Shown piece after piece: positions 21,101 through 32,039 of a stretch of 64,000 nt of DNA. A model generated the notes under the pieces. The model was not told where the DNA came from. It saw only the letters and a program-made list of their open reading frames with translations, and did no database searches. This DNA comes from Capitulum mitella (Eukaryota; Arthropoda; Thecostraca; Pollicipedomorpha; Pollicipedidae). Where the stretch lies: the NCBI GenBank assembly GCA_030062745.1, contig CP099850.1, positions 6,696,001-6,760,000 on the forward strand. Direction: 5' to 3'. How positions within the stretch are numbered: the stretch's first letter is position 1; the number at the start of each line of letters is the position of its first letter. A program made the position numbers and the translations under genes.

Positions 21101-24100
21101 CCCAAAGGCCATAATGATACACAACCCCGTACGCCAACCACAAAGATGGCGGCGCTCATACCGCGCCGGGCAATGCAAGCCAATGGCAACAGCCGGTCTC
21201 CGTTCTTTACCTGAGACGGTTGTTCTCAGCCAGAACGTGCTCTTCAGGCCCCGGCATGCGCCTGCCGTCTGGAGCCATGGCTGATGGAGTCAGCCGGATG
21301 TCCGTTACAAACTTCTTGGTCGGAGGCGAACACTATATTAAAAGAATCAGACGGAGGGTGTTCGATGCATCTCAGCGTGTACCACGTGCGGTCGGCCGTG
21401 GCGGTCGAAACCGCGCGTTCGTTCCGTGGCTCTCAGGAGAGTTTCTGAAGTTTGTCGGTGCTTTCATCCACGATGTCGTTTTTTATTTATCTGCAGCGTC
21501 CAGCCATCTGGCTATATGTCTGTGGCAGCTGCGAGCTGTTTTTATCTGTAGCAAGTTTTAGATGCGTTTCATCATTTTCAGAACGTTTTATTCACTGTCT
21601 GGTGTCAGTGGAATCACTCTCTAAGAAGCTGTACCGCCGGGATTTCTTGTTCCCGCTCGAACCTCTTTGTCTCCAGTTAGCAATGTCAGAAGATAAAAGA
21701 GACAATTAACCAGTCTGTCAAACTCCAGTCTTCTGAGGTGTAATAAAATCCGACAACGTTTGCTGTGTATTTGCCAGTACGTTCAACATGCTGGCTCTGT
21801 GCAACCCTCCAAAAAAACGTGAATGGGAGCATCGTTTGTCTTCGGGACCACGGGTGGTCTTAAATGAGTGCATAAATCTATATACTTTAAATTAAAGAGG
21901 AAAAGATTATTTGACGACATTAGTAAAGAAAGTGTTTTGCACAAATGGGCACATCAACGACAGGGGGCTGCTTTCTGCTGAAACCCTAATATTCAAGTGC
22001 AAAGAATGATGGTTGTTATGCATGGCTTCTAACTGGATTACATCATTTACCCATATTTTTACCAGCGGTTCCTCTAATTTCAATACGTCCCATACTGCGT
22101 TAATTGCATGCGTTCTATTCTGCATGCGATTGCAGGCTGTGATTTTGTTTATTATTTGGGATATACACTCGAACTTAAAGGGTCAGCTTTCAGGAATCCG
22201 CAGTTTAAAATTGTGTACGTTAAGTTCACAGACTCTTTTAACTCTCTCTCTGAACAGTGAAGAATTTACTCCTTGCTATTACCCCTACTAGTTCATCCAT
22301 TTCGTTTGCTTTGAACCAGAACAGTTCCGATAACGTCTCGAATAAATTTCTAACATTAACTTAGTTTAATAACGATAAGCTCGAATTTTCGCTCTGTTTG
22401 CATTTCCCCAGTCTTAGTCAACCTCCTCCTTTCGTCTTTTTCTTTTTCTCATATCGTCTGTGTCGTTTCTAGGCGCAGTTTCTTGATCGGAGAACTAGTT
22501 ACAATTTTTAAGCATCCATCTCCTCCGCGTCCGATTGCGCGTGGGCGGGCGGGAACGTCGTCGTCCGAAACGTGGTGACGTCCTCTGCTGCCTGTCCTGG
22601 TCCCGGCACCAGCGAATCCACCGCCACAGAGTTTTCCGTATCCAATATAGCCACGATGCCTGTAGCTAGACTGCGTAGTAGCCATGCGCGCGACGCGTCT
22701 GCGGCTGACCATGCTGGTTCGCCTGACCTGGGATTGAGTACGGCAGGCCTGCAAGCCGGGTTAACGATTCCAAGAAATGTGGCTGGTCACGTATGAGATT
22801 TCCCAAACTCCTCGCGATTCATCTCTGGCCAATGTCCACTTCTCTGTTGTTGGGTTAACCACTGCTCTCTCAGGAATGTTCAAACATTCCTTGTTCAGTG
22901 GCTCTCTGCTCTTTTAGGAATGTCAAGTCTTCTGTTGCTAGTCGAACATAGCCATCATGACTGTCGCAAGGTAGGGTTCCGCCTGTCAGGAGACTGGCGT
23001 AGCACTTTTAGTCGCCAGGCGACACGCACTTAGCGAGAAGACGCCGTCAGCCCGTGTTTGACGTGGTTGTTTGCGACGTAAATGGACCGCGCATCAGTGG
23101 CGACACTGGCTCCGTGAAGAGACACTGGCTCCGTCAGTTTGCACGACGCTTACAGGCGACAATGGCTCCATCCAAAGCGTGATATAAACTGACGTCGAGG
23201 ACATGATCAAACATGCAAAGCTTGTCAGATTTTAACGCATCATGGTCGCTGCATACACCGCTTCGATTGTTAATGGATAAAAAATGATCAGTCTCACAGG
23301 CATGGAAAATGGGTTCCCTTTCATGAGACGATTTCGGGTGGGTTTTGGGTGTCACTGACCCAAACCAAGGCCGCAAATGTCATATGTTTTGACTGTTACC
23401 CACGCCACGTAGTCTTTTAAATACCAAGGGATGGTTGTGCGATGTCGTCCATCGGTATTCCGTCGGAAGACGACCGGTCTCCTCGTCCCGGCAAGACGGG
23501 TTCAAATGGTCCCGCAGCTTGATGTTGGACCCTGTCCGCGCCAGCTGCAAATTGGCCAAAAGAGGCTCAACCTCACTAACACACTGTACGTCGTACCTTT
23601 GACGGCGCGTTAATCTTTCGCCTCAGCAGCCATTACTTGGGAGCGCGCGTTTCGTTGTAGGGGCTCCAGTCTATGATAAATTCTCTGCTTGACGGGAGCT
23701 CCGATACCTAGCATCATCCTTGGCAGTTTTTCGGTCAAATTTTTTCCCATAAAAAGTACGCTAGGTTCATCTGTTCAGTGGATCATTTAAATGGGCCGCA
23801 CAGCGCCAGTGAGTGTTGCACAGATTGTCGAAATTGATATACCAAGAAGTAAACGGCTGCTTTTTGCAGCGCTAGAGGCGATGCTGCGGTACACTAAACA
23901 ACCAGTTTCAGATCAGGACCTGCCTGCTTTTCATATCAGCAACTGTCGTGTTCTGAATTTTCGGGATATATGCTTGCTTTCGACGGAACGGTTTGTACTT
24001 CCCCTTTAAATCACTCGCGGTAAAATTGTCTTCAGGTCTCGACTTCTCCAGATCATTATATACGTCTACTTCGAAGTCGATGTTAGCATCCGTCAGTTTC

Positions 24101-24120
24101 GAGGATACTCTGTTTGCGAA
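18166..24120. other. Six kilobases without a recognised gene
   Basis: Composition alternates: AT-rich to about 20900, a GC-rich patch at 21110-21430, AT-rich again to 22500, then GC-rich patches at 22510-22780 and 22980-23130. A minus-strand frame open from 22791 to its stop at 22508 (ends DAEEMDA) is protein-like but unsupported. A small direct repeat of ACACTGGCTCCGT occurs at 23101-23135. I found no transposon termini or repeats shared with other parts of the window. Confidence 0.45.
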
Positions 24121-24164
24121 ATAATAAATAAATAAATGGTAAATGAATAAATAAATAAATAAAA
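24121..24164 (+). repeat. (AAAT)n tract
   Basis: Two runs of AAATAAATAAAT-type repeat separated by GGTAAATG. Similar tracts terminate LINEs, as at 61100-61118, but no LINE sequence is visible upstream here. Confidence 0.7.
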
Positions 24165-24439
24165 GTTCTCATTACATTTCCCATAAGTTAGCTTATGGTT
24201 GGGTTCTCTGGTCCATTCTTGAGTTCAGAACCTAAGCACATTTCCCCTGTATCACTCCCTTAGCTGTGTTATTGTCAAAGTTCTGAGCCTCAGGATAAGC
24301 TATTAAGAATTTTTCCTAGGAAAGGCTTTCTTCGATAATGCAGAAGTCCATCCTATACAAATTACGTCCGTCCGATCATGAAATTACGGCTGATTCACTG
24401 ATTACGATTACGTCTGGCTGATTGACTTGCAAGGCAGTG

Positions 24440-25765
24440 ACAGTAGGGGCATTCAACCACAAATCGACGGGATGGTAACATACCACGGCCTTGAATTTCG
24501 GTGAAACTTGGTCCTAGGGGTAATCATGGCCTAAAACTGCAGTTTTGCCAGTTTCATATCAATCTGGCCAAGGATTATTGTGATAAAGCACTTTCAATTT
24601 CTTCCAATTTGCCTCTTTTGACCAAAACGTACTGCACATTGTTCTTCATAACGTAGCAGCTATTGGTCTGATTTTCGAGTACTTGACGGTATTTTGATAA
24701 AAATGAACTAGTGCAACTTTTGGCTATCTCGAATTTCAAACATACTGATTTTCCAAAATTTGGCCTTCAACGCTATTTTAAAGGTCAATTTTCGAGGTGT
24801 GGCCTTAAAGTTAGATGAAAACCGTTACATGTAGAATGTTTCCCAAAGGATTTTAAATCATTTTAAGCCATGGAAAGTTACCCTTTCTCAGGTTTAGGAC
24901 TAACTATATGCGATGAAAAGTCTTCAAAATTTGACAGTTTTTGTTGGTTGGTACAACTCCCCCCTGGCGATACCCCTAACTATGCTAGAGTCGGGGAACA
25001 AAAACGAACGTGATGCTCGTCTCAATAAGCGATCACTGGTATCTGGTTTTACAGTTTTAAGGCGACAGTGTGGCCAAATTCAGCCACTTGGGTGTGTAGG
25101 ATGCATATATTAATTTATGCCACTGGTTCCCTCTGTTGTTCGGCTTCCCGGCAGCTGTACTGTTCCTTCCCTTATCTGGGACCAACCAATCAGCACTGAG
25201 CAAAAAACATTGCCGAGCTGGAATCTAATTGTCCTGGGCAATACAAATCGAACGGGTAGGTCTGGATGCGCGAAGGGTGCTAAGGTCACTGGAGGGGCAG
25301 TCAGTAACCAGAGGCGGCGATTCAGAGCCATGACAGGAACAAGTCTGATAGCATGAATTTCTGTCTCCATCCTTAACATCTAAGTGACTGGATTTGGTCG
25401 CACTGTAGGGCGACAGGTGACCTCCCAGGTCAAGTCAATGATCCAGAAATGGCGGAAATCGTCGAAGAAAAGACATCCCGGGAGACTCGGAATGACGTTT
25501 TTGACCACAGATCGTCTCTGATGTATTTCGGGCCGCTGATTTCGAATTTGGCATCCATTTAGTGTCATTGCGATTCATTAACCTGTATTTCATGTCTGCT
25601 AGAGGGCTCTGGATTCCAGACCCCTCCCTCAATTCAGAATCAATGAATCTAGAGTCCTCTGCAATGAATCTCATGGGGCTAAATGGTGCCAAATGGACGC
25701 CAGATTCCAAATCAACATCCCAAAATCTTCTCTAGACGATCCGTGGTCAAAAAATGTCATCCTGA
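24440..25765 (+). repeat. Left arm of a large inverted repeat
   Basis: The reverse complement of 26885-27790 aligns with this arm along its length, apart from the 340-bp MITE at 25066-25405. Paired landmarks include GTTTTTGTTGGTTGGTAC at 24938 and its complement near 27280; ATCTGGTTTTAC at 25041 and its complement near 27185; and GACCTCCCAGGTC at 25420 with its counterpart near 27147. Identity is roughly 70-75%. The arms flank 1.1 kb of unpaired DNA, giving a 3.3-kb foldback arrangement. It could be a transposon with very long terminal repeats, or two copies of one repeat inserted in opposite directions. Confidence 0.8.
25058..25413. mobile_element. hAT-like MITE, 340 bp, with TIRs, target duplication and an empty-site comparison
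   Basis: The element runs 25066-25405, beginning CAGTGTGGCCAAATT; the reverse complement of its end begins CAGTGCGACCAAATC. The terminal inverted repeats match at 23 of 29 positions. Flanks are TAAGGCGA (25058-25065) and TAGGGCGA (25406-25413), an 8-bp target duplication with one change. The opposite arm of the inverted repeat reads TTTTAAGGCAACTGAAGTCC straight through, so it is an empty site and the insertion is newer than the arm pair. No coding capacity is evident, and the open frames inside it are not meaningful. Confidence 0.88.
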
Positions 25766-26884
25766 ATCACCCGGGATAGGTCGGAGCCCAGCGTAGCGTG
25801 CGAACGCACACGACGATAGGACGTCGGCGCGATGCCCGTGACCCGGTCTCCGATTTGGACGGGTTTCGTCGGACGTCATGAGCTGCGTCGGTTCGCCGCA
25901 GTGCTGCGCAGATCACTGTCTATTAAGCAGAGAAATGCGTTGAAGTGCCACCCGTACTCTGTATAGGCCCGTGGTGACAGGTCACTTATTATCGGCATGC
26001 CGCGTCAGAAACGGTTGTTTTGCCGAGATCCCCTTACGTGCATAAAAGGAAGCGCGGCTTAAATGCCCTGAGGGACGGCAAGCCTAAGAACTAGCTATGT
26101 CGTAATTGCACACATAAGGTGAAGCAACGAAGCCTCGAACCAAACCATGAAGAATATACAGCATGCAGCATGTCGGTCAGTCAAACAGCATGCTCGTCGC
26201 AGTCTACCGCTGGAAATTTCGCCATAACGCAAGGCTCAAGTTCAGCTCGGCAACACGATCCACCTTCAACCGCAGCAGGGTAAGTAACAGCCGCTGTTAT
26301 TGACGAAGGTTTGTCACTGCTGGACGAAATTCCAGTGAAAGCCAGCGATTAAAGGTTTGATTTATAAACCCGACACTATTCGTTGTTCTAAACGTGATGA
26401 TAGACAGAGCTGATGATATAAAAAGCTGCAGCCAGTGCAAGTCTGACGCTTTCACACTCGAAACGAATTCGTTCTGCAGAGAACTTATGAGAATTCTTCA
26501 AAGAAAATGTGGACACAACAACAGTATGTTTCTTTGTCTCGAAAGCTGAGGTATTGAATACAGAGGATGAGCTTAGCACACGGTTTGGAAAAACCAACGC
26601 CGTTCAATGGACCCCGAAAATTCACACATTGACCCCAGTCAATGCCCGGACAGCTATCGTGCGTGAACTGGCACCAGACGAGGGAAGTAGAAGCGGGTTA
26701 AAAGTCTCCGTTGATTGTGTTTTCTGCGCTGTAGTACGGACGGATTTTTTCCAGTAGACATTGCTAGCATATTGATGCCTTTGCCGCAAAGAAATTACCG
26801 CACGAGTACGCATTGGCCTCTAATTAAGCCACAGCCGAAAGACAACAAAAAGCGTGTTTCTCGTTATGAAAGGAAGTCAGATTC
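25766..26884. other. Unpaired centre of the inverted-repeat structure
   Basis: The centre starts with a CpG-rich patch (25780-25920). CATAAAAGG at 26040 and TATAAAAAG at 26413 are TATA-like. A 36-codon frame from an ATG at 26169 (MSVSQTACSS...) runs into a strong splice-donor-like GTAAGTAAC at 26279. A plus-strand frame ends at 26757 (starts near FKENVDTTT, contains WTPKIHTLTPVNAR). This layout would fit a short gene inside a transposon, but no transposase motif is visible. Confidence 0.35.
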
Positions 26885-27790
26885 AGATCCGTATCAGGGG
26901 GCTCTAGATTCGCTTCAGATTCATTTCGGATGGATCTAGATTCATAGACTCTAGATTCAGGGGGTCTGGAATCTAAAGTCCTCTGGTGGACATGAAATGC
27001 ACCTTAATAAGTTGAAGTGGTGCTAAATAGATTCCAAATTCGAAACCAGCACTCCAGAATACAATAAAGACGATCTGTGGCAAAAAAGCCATTCTGAGTC
27101 TTCCGGGATCCCAAATGGCGATCTCCGCCGTTTTTGGGTTATTGACCTGACCTGGGAGGACTTCAGTTGCCTTAAAACCGTAAAACCAGATACCACTGGC
27201 TTTCTCTGATGACAACACGCTGGCTTTTGTTTCTCGGCCCTACCTTAATAAGGAGCTAATCACCAAGGGCGAGTCGTACCAACCAACAAAAACTGTCCAA
27301 TTTTGAAAACTTTTCATGACATATAATGGGTATTAAACAGAAGAAGGGATACTTTTTGTTGACATGACATGATTTAAAACGTTTTGGGAAACGTTTTATT
27401 TGTTCAGTTTTCGTCTGAATTTATGGTTACATCTTGAAAATTTGACATTAAAAATATCATTCAAGGTAAAAATTTTGGAAACCAGCAACTTTAAAATTCG
27501 ACATAGCCAAACGTTGCGCTAGTTCATTTTGATCAAAATGCTGTCATACACTTGAAGACCAAACTTGTGGTTGCTATGTTATGAAGTTAAATGCACTGTA
27601 GGTTTTGGTGAAAATAAGCAAATTCAAAGAGACTGAAAATGCTATTTCACAACCCTACTTCAGATCAATCTGAAACTTGCAGAACTGAAATTCTGGCGTA
27701 TGATTACCCCTAAGGCCAAGTTTCGTCGAAATCTAAGACAGTGGTGTCTGAAGTGGGGTCTTGTCGATTTGTGGTGGAGTGCTCCAGTAA
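26885..27790 (-). repeat. Right arm of the large inverted repeat
   Basis: This is the inverse partner of 24440-25765. It lacks the 340-bp MITE present in the left arm. The outer end near 27720-27790 (TACCCCTAAGG, then TCGATTTGTGGT) mirrors 24445-24530. Confidence 0.8.
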
Positions 27791-27960
27791 TCTTGAACTG
27801 TTCATTTCTTTTTGAATGCTTATAGAGGATACTCCTGCTTCACTGTTATACACTTCTTAGCATCATTTCCAACCAATAGCTAACCCAGACCGATTACATG
27901 CAGGGAGATGTCACCAGTGTTGTCGGCCATAGGAAAGCCCTTTTTGCTAGCATCGGTCCC

Positions 27961-27975
27961 GCAGTGACGTCACTG
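27961..27975 (+). promoter_or_regulatory. CRE-like palindrome upstream of THAP frame, copy A
   Basis: GCAGTGACGTCACTG contains the full TGACGTCA palindrome bound by CREB/ATF-type bZIP factors. It is kept exactly in copy B at 44748-44761 although the surroundings have diverged. A role in driving the element is inference. Confidence 0.35.
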
Positions 27976-28649
27976 AGAGAGAGTCTCTGGGAGTCGAACG
28001 TAAACAATCCAGCGGCCACTGGCAACGGTTGAATTTGCTGCGAAGCGACGGGTCTGGTTGCGTCACGGTTTCTGCGCTCTTTAAGTGCTTTTTGCATGCG
28101 TATTGTAAAAAAAAGTTGTTGCCACAGTTGATGTGAGTTATATAGGCCAATTCTGTTACCACACCATGCAGGGAGTTGACTTTTACAGCAGTAAGCGATG
28201 AGGCAGTTTAGGATGCTCAAGCAGCCAAATGCTCATGTGAAAGGATTGGATTTTGCAGTGACGAACCTCATGCTGACATTTGTAATACCCTATGTATTAC
28301 AAACTATTATTAATTATTATTATGTATTACCCTATATATTATGTATTATGTAATACCCTAGAGTGGTTGCCTATACCAAGATATTTTCGCTTTTACTGGT
28401 TTTTGGCTGAGACCTGACAGTGACAATGACAATGACAATGACAAACTTAAATTGGGGTCGGTATCACAGGGCAGGCATGATTTGAGTGGTGCATTAAGAC
28501 CTACCATTACCTGCCAATGTTGTGATGTTTCTGTGGTATTTTATGGCAACAACAAAGGCTTGTGACTGTGGCCATACCTATTCCATTTAAGTGTTGGTGG
28601 CTTATGTGTTGTTGTATCCTTCATTTCATTTTTGAGCTGACAAGCAAAG

Positions 28650-28757
28650 ATGCCAAATGATTGTTGTTCACCTGTTAACTGTGAGTTGGTGGTAAATGTA
28701 AATGCCAACAGCTTAGCTTGCCATTGTTTTGATTTCCACAAGAAGTAGGCCCTAGGG
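28650..28757 (+). pseudogene. THAP-like zinc finger, N-terminal part, copy A
   Basis: The frame starts MPNDCCSPVNC, resembling the MPxxCxxxxC opening of THAP domains. It corresponds to MPTYCAVFTC in copy B (45337) with a small deletion, and then stops at a TAG just before the LTR insertion. The remainder lies beyond the solo LTR at 29372-29466. It is not functional. Confidence 0.5.
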
Positions 28758-29371
28758 TGTAAAGTTGATCCGGCCACGGTTCCGTGAGCGGCTTCGTACG
28801 GCCGGGAGCGCTGGAACGCCGCCGCTACCGCCGCTAGAGGGCGAAAGTCTCGGCCAGTGTGGCCACCAGGGGGCGGCAACGGCGGTGTCCCGGCAATGCG
28901 GCCGCCAGGCGGTGTCCGCGGTAGAATCCCGGCCATCGGGGCACTCCGCACCGTGGCTTCTTTGGGGTAGGTCATGTGGGTGTCGGGCTAAAGAGGGTCT
29001 AAGGATTTTGGGATTGAGATTTCCCTTGCGTAAATGTTGATTGTGATTGTATTGGTATCAAACGTATCGTCTTGAATGTTTGGGTTGATTGTGCACTTCT
29101 TTAATTATAACTTGAAATTTGTGAATATATGGGATCCGTGAGATCAGTTGTCTTCTCTCCTTCGTGTGGGGTGCCGAGGCTGTCCTACGGTGAACGAGCA
29201 TTCATTCCCTACCCCGGCTGCTGGTAACTACCGTGTGGCAGGCGGTTAAAGAGTAAATGCTGCTACACCCGGAGGTGGCGTCTGTTGATTACGACCCTTC
29301 GCCTTGTAACACGCCTGGCCAGCGTGTGACGAGGGGGTCCGTGGATACCTGAGGTACACCTGCCACAAGGG
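28754..29371 (+). mobile_element. Solo LTR, 610 bp, with 4-bp target duplication
   Basis: The insertion runs 28758-29367, begins TGTAAAGTTG and ends CTGCCACA, the TG...CA ends of a long terminal repeat. It is flanked by AGGG at 28754-28757 and 29368-29371. The related copy at 45440-45450 continues without interruption, which serves as an empty site. No internal retroelement sequence is present, so this is a solo LTR left by recombination between two LTRs. The first ~230 bases are GC-rich with CTCF-like words and the middle (29030-29130) is AT-rich. The family (gypsy or BEL) cannot be told, and strand is nominal. Confidence 0.8.
28860..28878 (+). promoter_or_regulatory. CTCF-consensus match inside the solo LTR
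   Basis: TGGCCACCAGGGGGCGGCA fits every position of the CTCF core consensus as I recall it (YDRCCASYAGRKGGCRSYV). Two weaker relatives flank it: CCGCTAGAGGGCG near 28831-28843 and GCCGCCAGGCGGTG near 28901-28914. Binding is inference, and the consensus was derived mainly from vertebrates and flies. Confidence 0.4.
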
Positions 29372-29466
29372 TACCATGGGTACACAAATGTGTTAAAGGT
29401 GACAAATTTAAAATAACTAATGCAGAAGTTTGCTTGCAATACAAATTGTTCAGGCAAATTGTGACA

Positions 29467-30849
29467 GGTGAAGAAGAGTGGTTGCCTATATCAAACCTTT
29501 GTTGAGCAGTGATGCATTGCCATCCAGAAATGTTCCATTATGCATGTTAAGGACTTGTGGCCAATAGCGGATCCAGAGCACTGGTTTTTGCCAGTCTGGG
29601 GGGGGCAAATTCCAAAAAGGTGTACTGATTTAAAAAAAACACTGGATTCTGCGTTATTTATCTCAAGGACTGTTTAAAAACAAACATTTCTTCATAAAAG
29701 CCACTTAGATATTCTTCAGCTTCCAGAACTGTGTCAACTTGCCCGGTTTTTCTATCAGGGGGCATGGCCCTGCTGCCCCCTTCCCCCATGGATGCATTAA
29801 TATTTGTGGCACCACTTGGATAGTAACTGATGTATTTGTTTGCATGTGTTAGTGCTAGCTTAGCCATTAGCTTATTGCCATATTGGGAAAGGTTTGCTAT
29901 TCTATTGGTATGACAAGCTTTTGGTGCTAATTTGCAAGTAGATATCACTTATCAATCCCAGTAGATACAACACACTAAGAACAATAATTAATTGCATGGA
30001 TATTCATGTGGTCTGTGCCAAAAGGCAAAATTGGTCAAAATATTTGATGCCAGTGAAAATGCACTTTAATTTGGTAAGTCTCCGAGTTGTCTGCAGCTCT
30101 TCATTCTGCAAACAATAGTTTTCATTCACTCAACTTAGTCAGTCAGGCATTCAGTCGATAGTCTTGACATTATTTGTTTTTCACAGCCTCACAGCAACAT
30201 ATATTTCCACCAGTGCTTGCTGAGTGCTCATGACACTAAGTAATATGCATGTCTGGCTGGTTTACTTTTTGCTAGGTGTCTTGTGCATGCTGTGCTTATA
30301 CCATTTTTTCTTTTATTTGTGTTTCTTATAAATCATTGGGGGTCACTAGTCTCAGTATTAATTGTGCACAGTCTGTCACTACGTCTAGACCATGTATTTC
30401 TAGATCTGTGAATATGAAGTGAATTTATTGTAATTACAAGTAATATCTAGTTAATTTATCATATGTGGAAGATGACACATTTTATTATGTATGCTTATGT
30501 TATGAAAATAATAAAGCATGGAAGGTGCGGTTTGACTCCTGAGGCTGCCTCCTTCCATGCCACCTGTCTTGTATTCATGTTACTTTGGTCGGTTGGATTG
30601 TGTGTAATGACATCTGGATTGGTCAGCTGCCATTGACATGCTAGACAGATCTAATGCAAAAGGTTTGAAGCTGGTTGTAGCCTTTATTAGGGGTATTATA
30701 AGGCAATGGGCAGTTAATTGATGCATGCCATTATCATGCAAAAAATGCCAGTGAAATTTGTAAATACAACAACACGCAGTAATAACGTGTTGTTTTGTAC
30801 ATCTAACTCCATGTATCTCGCCTCGGGTGCATTTAACTACATTTGTAAC
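29467..30849. other. No recognised gene; AT-rich DNA
   Basis: Near 29566 GCGGATCCAGAGCACTGG followed by a G run, and near 29757-29790 a G/C-run segment in inverse style, might be ends of a small nonautonomous element, but no target duplication was found. The rest, to 30849, shows nothing recognisable. Confidence 0.45.
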
Positions 30850-31400
30850 TACGGTAACTGTGCGCCCGCCCGTTCCAGCCTCTCCGTACCAGACAGCACG
30901 TCCTCATGCAGGACTTCAAAGTGAGTGTGTGGGAGCGGTCGGGGACCGTCACAGGCTTTGGCTGACGACGAAATTACCTGGTACGTACGCCCAGCGAGCG
31001 CATATACTGGCGCAACAGCGGGTATCTCCGGCCCTTACGACCGTTCGTGACGGTCTTGCAAGGTGGCGGCAGAAATTGGGACAACGGCGACGGCAGCGGC
31101 CTCGAGTCCGGCGGCCGCCACGGCGGCGACGGCGGCATTAAGGGCGATGGCAGCCGCGACGGCGGCCCTAACGACGTTGGATAAGGCGACTGCGGCGGCC
31201 TTCGCGTCAACGGCGTTGCGTGCGGCAGTGACCGCATGGGCGCTAGAGCTCCGGCAGTGCTGCCCGCGAGGTGGGCTGCGGACTGGACTCGGTCTGCGAG
31301 GACGCCAGCAGCCGCAGAAAACCTGGTTTTACTGCTCCGAGCCAGTGCATCGTTACGTGAGAAATGTACGGCAGCGGAGTAGTAGCCAGGCCAAACAGTG
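30850..31400. other. GC-rich block with GGC-trinucleotide-like repeats
   Basis: 31075-31230 is dominated by GGCGAC/GGCGGC words, giving an Ala-rich frame on the plus strand (31063-31401) and a Pro/Ser-rich frame on the minus strand (30974-31669, 231 codons). Both are products of composition. A donor-like CAAAGTGAGT lies at 30917-30926. It could be a CpG-rich promoter region, but no gene can be supported. Confidence 0.45.
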
Positions 31401-32035
31401 ATGATCGGTTTCGTGGGGGCGGCTGTATTGTTATTGGCTGCTGCTCTGTTCTGTTTGCGGTGGTGTGTATGGTCGGCAGTGTGGGTTGGTCTCCACGTCT
31501 TAGGGTGAAGTGTTGTGTAGCCATGACTGCGCCGGGCTCGAACGCCGGCGCCTGCGGCCCGCTGACCCGGCAGGCCTTCCGACCGGTTGACAGTATCTAG
31601 CCTTGGGCGGTGGTTGTACCGCCCCATCTGACACGTGCGCTTGTCGGGAGGAACCGAATACAGTCTCAAGAGAGAGCCTAGCTTTGAGAAGTGTCCCGGT
31701 CTGCCGCGGTGCTCGGAGAAGTGTCCTGGCCTGCCGCTCCACTCGGAGGGACGTCATGGCCGTATTGAGAAAGGTATCACCGTGCTTGAGGTCTATGTAC
31801 TATCATTATTTAAAAAAAAAATATTGCGAATGGTTCGCTGGGGTGCTTTAAAGCCAGCGCCCGTGCTGAGCAGTGCTTGTGCAGACTGTCGTGCACCGGA
31901 CCGCGCAATGCCAACCTAACTGCATAATTCGGAGGCGAAAGATTAACGTGTGGACATGACCCATACGATCGCGCGGTAGTCAGCGTCTCGTTTTATGTGT
32001 CGCTTGGAGGGTTAATTGGCCTCCAGGAGAAAAGT
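31401..32035. other. No recognised gene; small 30-bp direct repeat
   Basis: GAGAAGTGTCCYGGYCTGCC occurs twice, 30 bp apart, over 31687-31747. Nothing else is supported. Confidence 0.45.
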
Positions 32036-32039
32036 GAGG

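Larger units (their letters stand above)
27901..29466 (+). mobile_element. THAP-encoding element, copy A, interrupted by a solo LTR
   Basis: The parts 27901-28757 and 29372-29466 align with 44688-45541. The element opens CAGGGAGATGTCACCAGTGTT (copy B: CAGGGGGTGTTATCAGTG), then shares GCCATAGRAAAGCC, GCAGTGACGTCACTG and GTAAACAATCCAGC. The coding start at 28650 reads MPNDCCSPVNC; after the solo LTR the frame resumes as VPWVHKCVKGDKF and NAEVCLQY. About 85 bp of extra TAATACCCT-rich sequence lies at 28291-28375. A single-base deletion breaks the frame near the end. The 3' end of the element was not found. Confidence 0.75.

Noticed and set aside
22508-22791. Minus-strand frame ending QSDAEEMDA
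   Set aside because: Acidic C-terminus and an acceptor-like TTGCAG are suggestive, but the region is GC-rich and other frames are open too.
28541-28975. 144-codon minus-strand frame
   Set aside because: It crosses the junction between the THAP element and the solo LTR, so it arose by insertion, and no expression signal is seen.
31523-31580. tRNA-like B box (GCGTTCGAGCC) on the minus strand
   Set aside because: The surrounding stem is a GC palindrome out of register with a T arm, and no proper A box is present.
30974-31669. 231-codon minus-strand Pro/Ser-rich frame
   Set aside because: Spans GGC-type trinucleotide repeats, with a competing Ala-rich frame on the other strand. Composition explains it.
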